Source: Alphaproteobacteria bacterium
GTDB taxonomy: Bacteria; Pseudomonadota; Alphaproteobacteria; Rhizobiales; JAJFHR01
Length of the DNA: 57,600 nucleotides
Assembly: GCA_024278055.1 (NCBI GenBank)
Contig: JAJRTY010000172.1
Span: forward strand, 1 to 57,600
Direction: 5' to 3'
The translations under genes were made by a program, and so were the position numbers. How positions within the stretch are numbered: the stretch's first letter is position 1; each line of letters begins with the position of its first letter. The notes below the pieces were generated by a model. It was given only the letters and a program-made list of their open reading frames with translations, was not told where the DNA came from and did no database searches. This document shows positions 9,797 through 17,843 of the stretch, piece after piece.

Positions 9797-10056
9797 TTAG
9801 AAAATCCATTTACTGACACAAGGACGAGCACCATAGCCCATGTTGCCGGGAGAGTGCAAATCTTCTGTCACAAGTTAAACCATTGATTTTAATGTATAAA
9901 ATAATTAAATTTTATATTGACGCCTAATTGCCACTTCATTAATGTCGGGAAAATTTGCGCGATATACATGTGCCGCACGGTAAGTCCCTGAATTCCATAC
10001 GAATCTGCCAAAATGATGTATTGCCAACGCAATCACATAACCACCGGAGCGCCATA

Positions 10057-11268
10057 ATGTCCCCGTCAGATGCTGCAACAATGGATAAAGACCACTCCCC
10101 AACACCATGGCCTGCGCGCACAATCACTGCCGTTCTGGTGCTGGAAGACGGCACAATTATTGAAGGACAGGGCCTGGGTGCAACTGGCGAGGCGGTGGGT
10201 GAAGTCTGTTTCAACACCGCCATGACCGGATATCAGGAAGTTCTCACTGATCCTTCTTATGCCGGGCAGATCATCACCTTCACCTTCCCTCATGTGGGCA
10301 ATATCGGCACCAATGATGAAGATATTGAAACTTCCAGCCCGGCCGCTGCCTCTGGCGTTCGCGGCGCTGTTCTGCGGGCAAAAGTAACCGCTGCCTCCAA
10401 CTACCGCTCTGACAAAACTCTCGATAAATGGCTGGAACACCGTGGCATTATCGCCATTTGCGGCATTGATACCCGTGCTTTGACTGCTCATATCCGCAAA
10501 AGCGGCTATATAAATGCCGTTATTGCCCACGCTCCCGACGGCAGGTTTGACCTTGACGCTCTCAAACAAAGCGCCAAAGCATGGGCCGGGCTCGAAGGCA
10601 TGGATATGGTGCCTGATGTAAGCACAGCGCAACAATTCACGTCGGCCCAGACCGGGTGGCAGTGGGACACCGGCTTTGGCAATCTCGATAAGCCAAAATA
10701 TCACGTGGTGGCGGTCGATTACGGCCTCAAGCGCACAATTTTGCGCTGCCTCGCCAATGTCGGCTGCAAAGTCACTGTTGTCCCCGCCAACACAAGCGCC
10801 GAAGACATCCTCGCTCATAAGCCCGATGGCATTTTTCTCGCCAACGGCCCCGGCGACCCGGAAGCCACCGGCATCTACGCCGTACCTGAAATCAAAAAGA
10901 TGATAGCCGCCAACATTCCTTTGTTCGGCATCTGCCTCGGTCATCAAATGCTGGCGCTTGCACTGGGTGCTGCCACAAAAAAGATGCATCAGGGCCACCA
11001 CGGCGCCAACCATCCGGTAAAAGACCACACCACCGGCAAGGTGGAAATCACCTCAATGAACCACGGTTTTGCCGTCGACGGCCAAAGCCTGCCGGAAGGT
11101 ATCACTGAAACCCATGTCTCGCTTTTTGATGGCTCCAACTGTGGCCTGGCCGTAGACGGAAAACCTATATTCTCAGTACAATACCACCCCGAAGCCTCGC
11201 CGGGCCCGCAAGACAGTCATTACCTGTTCGAACGCTTTGCCGGGCTGATGGATACAGCCAGAGGGTGA
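10057..11268 (+). CDS. carA: carbamoyl-phosphate synthase small subunit CarA
   Basis: CarA supplies ammonia from glutamine for carbamoyl phosphate, feeding arginine and pyrimidine synthesis. The start at 10057 (MSPSDAATMDKDHS, 403 residues) follows a GGAG site; a longer frame from 9955 lacks one. The N-terminal small-chain domain contains the family motif GEVCFNTAMTGYQEVLTDPS. The class I amidotransferase domain has the nucleophile in GICLGHQM (C293) and the His/Glu of QYHPEA (H377, E379). The large subunit gene carB is not next to it; the following genes are transporters. Confidence 0.97.
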   Translation: MSPSDAATMDKDHSPTPWPARTITAVLVLEDGTIIEGQGLGATGEAVGEVCFNTAMTGYQEVLTDPSYAGQIITFTFPHVGNIGTNDEDIETSSPAAASGVRGAVLRAKVTAASNYRSDKTLDKWLEHRGIIAICGIDTRALTAHIRKSGYINAVIAHAPDGRFDLDALKQSAKAWAGLEGMDMVPDVSTAQQFTSAQTGWQWDTGFGNLDKPKYHVVAVDYGLKRTILRCLANVGCKVTVVPANTSAEDILAHKPDGIFLANGPGDPEATGIYAVPEIKKMIAANIPLFGICLGHQMLALALGAATKKMHQGHHGANHPVKDHTTGKVEITSMNHGFAVDGQSLPEGITETHVSLFDGSNCGLAVDGKPIFSVQYHPEASPGPQDSHYLFERFAGLMDTARG

Positions 11269-11295
11269 TGGGCCACAATCACGAGGGCAGATAAT

Positions 11296-11724
11296 ATGGA
11301 AACCGAATTTACCCCCCTCGCGTCCCTTGGCGGGGGCACACTTATTGGCTTGTCGGCTGTTATTTTGATGGCGGCGAATGGGCGCATTGCCGGTATCAGT
11401 GGGATTATCTCCCGATTGTTGCCCCCCATCGGGGATAGGCCAGGATTGGCTCAGGGTATTTTCTTTGTTATCGGCCTGCTGCTGGCGGCACCTTTGTATT
11501 TCTTCGCATCCGGAAACCTGCCCCTGCAAACCATCTCTGACAATCTCCCGCTTCTGGCCATCGCCGGCGGGCTCGTCGGCTTTGGCGCAGCCCTTGGCAA
11601 CGGCTGCACCAGCGGCCATGGTGTCTGCGGAATTTCGCGTTTGTCACAACACTCAATCGTCGCCACCTTGATCTTCATGGCCACCGCTTTTGTTACCGTT
11701 TTTGTATTGCGTCACATAGTGTAA
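11296..11724 (+). CDS. YeeE/YedE (DUF395) half-transporter, first gene
   Basis: The 142-residue protein has four hydrophobic segments and the family motif FGAALGNGCTSGHGVCGISR (about 96-115). YeeE/YedE proteins carry thiosulfate or other sulfur compounds; half-size members usually occur as an adjacent pair that together make the full channel. The conserved cysteines in the NGCTSGHGVCG motif are thought to handle the sulfur substrate. It begins 27 bases after carA and is followed 11 bases later by its partner. The actual substrate is inferred from the family. Confidence 0.88.
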   Translation: METEFTPLASLGGGTLIGLSAVILMAANGRIAGISGIISRLLPPIGDRPGLAQGIFFVIGLLLAAPLYFFASGNLPLQTISDNLPLLAIAGGLVGFGAALGNGCTSGHGVCGISRLSQHSIVATLIFMATAFVTVFVLRHIV

Positions 11725-11735
11725 GGGTGGCTTTG

Positions 11736-12143
11736 ATGAAATCCCTCACTGCATTGATCGCCGGTTTGGTTTTTGGCCTCGGCCTGATTATTTCGGGCAT
11801 GGCAGATCCTGCCAAAGTACAGAACTTCCTGGATATTTTCGGCAACTGGGATCCCAGTCTCGCCTTCGTCATGGGCGGCGCAATAGCTGTTACCATGCCT
11901 GGGTACTGGCTCATCCACCAACGACACAAACCTTTTTTCAACGATAAATTTGACCTGCCGAACAGAGCTGATTTCAATCCCCGCCTGATAGCTGGTGCCT
12001 CCATTTTCGGTATCGGCTGGGGATTAGGCGGTTTCTGCCCCGGCCCTGCCCTCACCTCATTACCGCTGGCAGCGCCGGGAACACTGGTATTTGTGGCCGC
12101 AATGCTCACCGGCATGTGGGCCGTCAGGTTCACACGCACTTAA
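11736..12143 (+). CDS. YeeE/YedE (DUF395) half-transporter, second gene
   Basis: This is the partner of the preceding gene, with 135 residues and four hydrophobic segments. It carries the second-half motifs GLGLIISGMADPAKVQNFLD near the N-terminus and GIGWGLGGFCPGPAL (about 95-109), with one conserved cysteine. The ATG at 11736 follows an AAGGG site; a GTG nine bases upstream is an alternative. The tight spacing to the first half supports one operon and one complex in the inner membrane. Confidence 0.88.
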   Translation: MKSLTALIAGLVFGLGLIISGMADPAKVQNFLDIFGNWDPSLAFVMGGAIAVTMPGYWLIHQRHKPFFNDKFDLPNRADFNPRLIAGASIFGIGWGLGGFCPGPALTSLPLAAPGTLVFVAAMLTGMWAVRFTRT

Positions 12144-12481
12144 ACTCAGTCAGTTGAGAAAACAATCAATAGCATGCAATGGTTTACGCTGACCGGGTAT
12201 TTAAACACGGTTGCGCATAGGCTCAAGAACTGGTACACAGCCCGATTGTTGGTCGAAAAACCAATGACACCAATCATTTTAATCGGTTGAAGATACGCCC
12301 ACGGGCTTTTTTTTAACAACCGATGGGTGTGGCGGCTCTGCTGGAATTATTGTGAAACCAGTTTAACTGCCCCATCCTCAATTCCAGATAACCGGATTTC
12401 ATATACGTGACCAGGGCGACCCTTGCAGCTTTTGCTGAACGACTTTCCAGTGCCGAATGGCGCAACTCCAAACAGATAAAA

Positions 12482-14014
12482 ATGACCCCGGGTCGTATAA
12501 AGACCGAATTGCTCTCAGGCCTCACTGTGGCTTTGGCTTTGGTGCCTGAAGCTGTAGCCTTTTCGTTCGTTGCCGGCGTTCACCCACTGGTTGGCCTTTA
12601 TGCGGCTTTCATGGTGGGGCTGATTACCGCTGTTATTGGCGGTCGTCCGGCCATGATTTCCGGTGCCACCGGCGCTCTTGCCGTGGTCATGGTTGCTCTG
12701 GTTGCCACCCATGGCGTTGAATATCTCTTTGCCACCGTGGTTTTAATGGGGGCTATGCAGATACTGGCGGGGGTTTTCCACCTGGGAAAGTTTATTCGTC
12801 TGGTACCGCATCCGGTAATGCTGGGTTTTGTCAACGGTCTGGCGATTGTTATCTTTTTAGCCCAGTTGACCCAGTTTCAGGTTGCCGGTCCCGAAGATAC
12901 CAAAGTCTGGATGACCGGTCTGCCGCTGGCAACAATGCTGGCGCTTGTGGCCGCTACCATGGCCATCATCTGGCTGATGCCCAAGCTGACCACCGCCATC
13001 CCCGCCCCGCTCGCCGGTATCGGCATCATCGCCGGCATTGTTATCTATTTTGGCATCGATGTGCCCCGCGTGGGTGATTTGGCCTCCATTCAGGGTGGAT
13101 TGCCGCAATTCAGCATTCCCAGCGTTCCGCTCAATCTGGAAACCTTGAAAATCATTTTCCCTTATGCGCTGGTGCTGGCCGCCATTGGCCTGATCGAAAG
13201 CCTGTTGACCCTCAATCTGGTGGGCGAAATTACCGGCAAACGCGGTGGTGCCAGCCAGGAGTGTATCGCGCAAGGGCTGGCCAATACGGTTACCGGTTGT
13301 TTCGGTGGCATGGGCGGATGTGCGATGATCGGCCAATCGATGATCAATGTCAAATCCGGCGGGCGCACGCGCCTTTCGGGAATTTCTGCCGCACTCTTCC
13401 TGCTCGCCTTTATTCTGGTGGCATCGTCAATGATTGAACAAATTCCACTGGCAGCTCTGGTGGGGGTTATGTTCATGGTGGTGATCGGCACTTTCGCATG
13501 GCAAAGCTTGAGAATCTTGCGCAAAATCCCCCTGACCGATGCCCTTGTCATGTTTCTGGTCACCATAGTCACGGTGATGAGTGATCTGGCTATTGCCGTT
13601 GTCGTCGGCGTAATTGTTTCAGCTCTGGCGTATGCCTGGAGCAATGCCACGCGCATTCATGCCTATACCGAGACAACAGAAGAAGGCGCCAAGGTCTATC
13701 AAATAGAAGGACCGTTGTTTTTTGGTTCGGTCGATGGATTTACAGAAATATTCGATCCCGCCAATGATCCCGACGTTGTCATCGTCGATTTTCTCAACAG
13801 CCGCGTGGTCGATCAATCCGCCCTTCAGGCCATCGAAGCACTGGCGAATAAATATCAGACACTTGATAAAACACTGCAATTGCGACACCTGTCGCGCGAT
13901 TGCCACAAGCTCCTCAATCGCGCCGGGCAACTGATAGTCGCAACCGACGACGATCCGGTTTACGGTGTCGCAGTAGATTACTCCATCAAAACCGGTATTC
14001 TTGGTGGGCATTAA
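12482..14014 (+). CDS. SulP family anion permease with STAS domain
   Basis: SulP proteins move sulfate, bicarbonate or related anions with Na+ or H+. The membrane part (about 1-400) has the family signature TVALALVPEAVAFSFVAGV near the N-terminus and GCFGGMGGCAMIGQSMINV further on, with about 12-14 hydrophobic segments. A C-terminal cytoplasmic STAS domain (about 415-500; VVIVDFLNSRVVDQSALQAI) is present. The start is uncertain: ATG 12482 gives 510 residues and fits homologues, GTG 12407 would add 25; neither has a clear ribosome site. The neighbouring YeeE/YedE pair makes sulfate a plausible substrate. Confidence 0.9.
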   Translation: MTPGRIKTELLSGLTVALALVPEAVAFSFVAGVHPLVGLYAAFMVGLITAVIGGRPAMISGATGALAVVMVALVATHGVEYLFATVVLMGAMQILAGVFHLGKFIRLVPHPVMLGFVNGLAIVIFLAQLTQFQVAGPEDTKVWMTGLPLATMLALVAATMAIIWLMPKLTTAIPAPLAGIGIIAGIVIYFGIDVPRVGDLASIQGGLPQFSIPSVPLNLETLKIIFPYALVLAAIGLIESLLTLNLVGEITGKRGGASQECIAQGLANTVTGCFGGMGGCAMIGQSMINVKSGGRTRLSGISAALFLLAFILVASSMIEQIPLAALVGVMFMVVIGTFAWQSLRILRKIPLTDALVMFLVTIVTVMSDLAIAVVVGVIVSALAYAWSNATRIHAYTETTEEGAKVYQIEGPLFFGSVDGFTEIFDPANDPDVVIVDFLNSRVVDQSALQAIEALANKYQTLDKTLQLRHLSRDCHKLLNRAGQLIVATDDDPVYGVAVDYSIKTGILGGH

Positions 14015-14042
14015 ATGGTGCAGCGTTTACCCACCGCCAGAA

Positions 14043-14173
14043 GAGGTTTGTAACCCCTTCTGAAATGTTCTCATATTTCGTAGATTTGATAAGAGATAGT
14101 GTTCAGGTGACTCTGAAAATCGAGAATGCAGCAACATAGGCATGAATGTTCCGAAAGGGGTTACAAACCCCTT
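14043..14173. repeat. 131-bp intergenic element with inverted ends
   Basis: Imperfect inverted ends of about 26 bp lie at about 14045-14071 (ggtttgtaaccccttctgaa...) and 14144-14172 (...aaaggggttacaaaccc), enclosing about 75 bases without an obvious gene. The right end is itself partly self-complementary (aggggttacaaacccctt). It lies behind the SulP gene. It could be a small non-autonomous mobile remnant or a long attenuator; no second copy occurs in the window. Confidence 0.5.
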
Positions 14174-14196
14174 CCGGCAAGGGTAATTGAATTCTT

Positions 14197-14439
14197 TCAT
14201 TTAACTGGTGTGGAGTCTTTAGAAAAATCCATGGGTTCTGCTTTCTTGTAGTCTGACGCAGGTCTACATCGTCCAATTTCTTTTCCCCAAATACATAAAG
14301 TAGCACTCCCGGTCAGCTTATCAAGCTGCCACACTGCTAAAGAACTTTGTGTTTTTACAATTGAGAAACGATTTACCAATAAGTATGAAGTAGCCAAAAT
14401 TAGCGAAGAAACAACTATAGCGAGTGCTATTCTGCTCAT
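14197..14439 (-). CDS. small membrane-anchored hypothetical protein
   Basis: The 80-residue product has one N-terminal hydrophobic segment (about 4-24) followed by a short domain with a WQLDKLTGSATLCIWGKEIG stretch. This 'W..D..TG....C' pattern recurs in small envelope proteins of proteobacteria of unknown role, so the frame looks real and not accidental. It ends close to the inverted-repeat element and has no partner on the same strand nearby except the downstream-facing toxin-antitoxin genes, 94 bases away. Confidence 0.55.
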   Translation of the reverse strand: MSRIALAIVVSSLILATSYLLVNRFSIVKTQSSLAVWQLDKLTGSATLCIWGKEIGRCRPASDYKKAEPMDFSKDSTPVK

Positions 14440-14533
14440 ATCTTAATCAATCATAAAAAAATAAATTACGGTGTGATTACTAAATGCACGTAAAAACATT
14501 CAGCGCTCCTCATTACAAACACAAGAAAAAAAC

Positions 14534-14815
14534 TCAATGCCGCCTGTCCAGTGCTTTGCAGACAATATCAGGCTCCTGCGCTATAACTTTCAGATAGGCC
14601 ATTGCCGCTTTATCGGGAGCGCATCGATTTTGTTCCCAATCGCGTAATGTGCCGATAGGGATTTGAAAGCGTCTGGAAAATTCTTCCTGGCTGAAACCAA
14701 GTGCGCGCCGGATAATTTTTGCCTGGGGCGTGCGCTTCATACGTTGCATGTCAGCGACACTAAGCGGCATATCATCCATTTCAGTTGTTGCTTTCGTGAT
14801 AATATCGTCGTTCAT
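14534..14815 (-). CDS. HTH antitoxin partner of BrnT-type toxin
   Basis: The 93-residue product starts at ATG 14815 (MNDDIITKATTE), inside the end of the toxin gene, overlapping it by 35 bases. Residues about 35-75 form a Cro/C1-type helix-turn-helix (IIRRALGFSQEEFSRRFQIP, then GTLRDWEQNRCAPD). The N-terminal part probably contacts the toxin. Known BrnA antitoxins carry a ribbon-helix-helix domain; here an Xre-like domain takes that place. It should repress its own operon by binding the palindrome upstream of the toxin gene. Confidence 0.85.
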   Translation of the reverse strand: MNDDIITKATTEMDDMPLSVADMQRMKRTPQAKIIRRALGFSQEEFSRRFQIPIGTLRDWEQNRCAPDKAAMAYLKVIAQEPDIVCKALDRRH

Positions 14816-15065
14816 GGGCTTGTGCCTTTCGTGCCGAAATAATCCACACTTTGTCATGCCTTTCGGTATGGACAACAACAAGAATATTATCGGCAGCCAT
14901 ACCGATCAGAATAAAGCGTTGTTCATCGTAATCAAGTCGGTCATCTTCAAATTCGATGGCAAAGGGATCACGGAACGCCTGCTGCGCCTGCTCAAAACTT
15001 ACCCCGTGTTTGGCAAGGTTTGAGGCGGCTTTCCTGTGATGCCAATCAAAGTTATCATCAGTCAT
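14781..15065 (-). CDS. BrnT family toxin
   Basis: The 94-residue protein matches the BrnT family (PF04365), ribonuclease toxins of the RelE fold. Visible family features are FDWHHRKAASNLAKHGVSFE at the N-terminus, the AFRDPFAIEFEDDR segment, and the C-terminal WIISARKAQAHERRYY, where the conserved Arg/His/Glu/Arg residues contribute to RNA cleavage. It is the first gene of a two-gene operon and its end overlaps the antitoxin start. The ATG is immediately next to a good -10 hexamer, so the mRNA may have little or no leader. Confidence 0.9.
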   Translation of the reverse strand: MTDDNFDWHHRKAASNLAKHGVSFEQAQQAFRDPFAIEFEDDRLDYDEQRFILIGMAADNILVVVHTERHDKVWIISARKAQAHERRYYHESNN

Positions 15066-15066
15066 G

Positions 15067-15094
15067 ATACTACGGGATACCCGTATTTTGTCAA
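15067..15094 (-). promoter_or_regulatory. promoter and palindromic operator of the toxin-antitoxin operon
   Basis: Read on the minus strand, a perfect TTGACA (15094-15089) is followed after 16 bases by TAGTAT (15072-15067). Between them and touching the -10 lies a perfect palindrome, TACGGG-TAT-CCCGTA (15071-15085). This placement fits autorepression by the HTH antitoxin. The -10 ends only one base before the toxin ATG, which would put the start of transcription at or inside the codon. Confidence 0.65.
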
Positions 15095-15122
15095 GGGCGC
15101 GGTGGCAATCTTCGAAGTCTCC

Positions 15123-16394
<1,272 letters not shown>

Positions 16395-16472
16395 TCAAGA
16401 TTGTTGATAAAATTTCATAAAAAAACACCGTGAAACAATCGTTCCATAATTCAACACAAAATTTCCCTGAAC

Positions 16473-16504
16473 TTGATGTCACGAACTTGAAGTGATTATA
16501 TACT
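16473..16504 (+). promoter_or_regulatory. possible promoter of the secreted HD-domain gene
   Basis: TTGATG at 16473-16478 is followed 17 bases later by TTATAT (16496-16501), with an overlapping TATACT. This lies about 55 bases before the preferred ATG at 16557 and overlaps the longer open frame beginning at 16506, which argues against the upstream start. Confidence 0.4.
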
Positions 16505-16556
16505 AATGTCTAAGAAAGAGCATCTATCCAAAAATAAAAAAAATCAGGAGGAAAAC

Positions 16557-17615
16557 ATGATTCGCAAAACTCTTTTACTTACACTTACTGCCCTAATGCT
16601 GTTTATCGGCTTTAGTCCAACAGTATCGGCCCAAGAAGTGTCCAAAGCTCGTATTGACCAGATACTGGCCATGAGCCCAACGCAAATGGCCAAAACCGGT
16701 GCGTGGACAACTTCTGCCTATAACAGTCTCATGGGCTATCTCAATTCAATTGAGGACGTTGAAATTCGTAACCTGGTTCTTGATATGGCTAACAATCCAA
16801 GATCAACCGTGTTCAACGCTACCGCTGATGCCGATGCCCTGCGCACCACGCCTGCCACCGGCGGCCCCGGTCATCATCAATATCCCGGCGGCCTGGCTGT
16901 GCATCAGCTTGAAGTCATCGAGCTTTCAATGGGCTGGAAAAACACAATGGAGCGCGTGCAGGGTGTTCGCGGCGCTGATCGCGACCAGATTATCGCGCAA
17001 TCCTTCCTGCACGACTGGAGCAAGGTCTGGTATACGATGGATGAGGCCACCGGCAAGGTTAAGAAACCCGACTGGTTCCCCAAATCCTGGGGTGGCAAAG
17101 ACGGTGTCGCCAAATGGGGCTGGATGGGTGAACACGGTCTGGTAACTTATGCCGAACTGCTCAAACGAAAAGCACCTGAGAAGTTGCTGTTTGGAACAGC
17201 CGCTGCGCATTTCGATCCGCAATGGGATCTTGACATCACCGATAAGGATGGAAAAAAACAGGGTCTCAACGCTGCTTTGGCAGAAGCGGCAAAAGTTGCT
17301 GGAACGGAAGCACCAGTGTTGACAAGGGATAAGCTGCGCGCCGAATGGTTTTACGCAACCTATACCGATGGCAGTTGGTCATTCTCACATTATGTGGCCG
17401 GTAAAAATGTCCACAAATGGATCAGGATGGTAGCTAAAGACATCGGAATTGATCCCGAATCTGCTGATGCCTCAAAGCTGGCCTGGTTTGTTCTGTCACG
17501 TGTGTCAGACTTCAAGCTTTACAAGGTTTATCAGGATGCAGATTTTTCCGTTGATGCCGTCAAGGGTAAAATCCTTTCAATCCTGAAGGACTCTTCAGCT
17601 TACGAAGTAAAATAA
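16557..17615 (+). CDS. exported HD-domain protein
   Basis: The start at 16557 has a strong AGGAGG site and gives 352 residues with a signal peptide cleaved near VSAQ (about residue 22). The mature chain holds the His/Asp pattern of an HD-type metal phosphohydrolase: HHQYPGGLAVHQLEV, FLHDWSKVW, MGEHGLVTYAELL and AAHFD (about 100-220). Members usually cleave cyclic nucleotides, nucleotides or RNA in the cytoplasm; an exported copy is unusual. The conserved metal ligands look present, so it may be active in the periplasm. It stands alone, upstream of the sortase-target gene. Confidence 0.75.
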   Translation: MIRKTLLLTLTALMLFIGFSPTVSAQEVSKARIDQILAMSPTQMAKTGAWTTSAYNSLMGYLNSIEDVEIRNLVLDMANNPRSTVFNATADADALRTTPATGGPGHHQYPGGLAVHQLEVIELSMGWKNTMERVQGVRGADRDQIIAQSFLHDWSKVWYTMDEATGKVKKPDWFPKSWGGKDGVAKWGWMGEHGLVTYAELLKRKAPEKLLFGTAAAHFDPQWDLDITDKDGKKQGLNAALAEAAKVAGTEAPVLTRDKLRAEWFYATYTDGSWSFSHYVAGKNVHKWIRMVAKDIGIDPESADASKLAWFVLSRVSDFKLYKVYQDADFSVDAVKGKILSILKDSSAYEVK

Positions 17616-17624
17616 CAATTTTTC

Positions 17625-17656
17625 TCAGCCGGCATCTTATTGGAGGTGCCGACTGA
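17625..17656 (+). terminator. imperfect hairpin after the HD-domain gene
   Basis: The stem tcagccggcatctt (17625-17638) pairs imperfectly with aggtgccgactga (17644-17656). It starts 10 bases behind the stop. No U tract follows, so it may be a Rho-dependent stop or an mRNA end stabiliser. Confidence 0.35.
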
Positions 17657-17843
17657 TCCCCCTGGCAACAATCAGCACATAAAAGGTGCTGCGACGAACT
17701 ATTGATCCGGGTGAACTCCACATTATCGCCACAAAATAACCCGGAGCCCGGCACACAATGGTAAAATTGACGCCTGATTGATGCTGTTTCCTTGACACTG
17801 TTACAAACAGCTGTCGCACAGCTAGTCACGGGGAGCAATCATT

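Noticed and set aside
10066-11028. 320-residue minus-strand frame across carA
   Set aside because: It mirrors carA codons; the opposite strand has all catalytic motifs.
12297-12314. gcccacgggc followed by T run
   Set aside because: The stem is only three to four base pairs, too weak to call a terminator with confidence.
17792-17830. TTGACA plus small inverted repeats before the sortase-target gene
   Set aside because: No -10 hexamer at the right distance, so promoter status is not supported.
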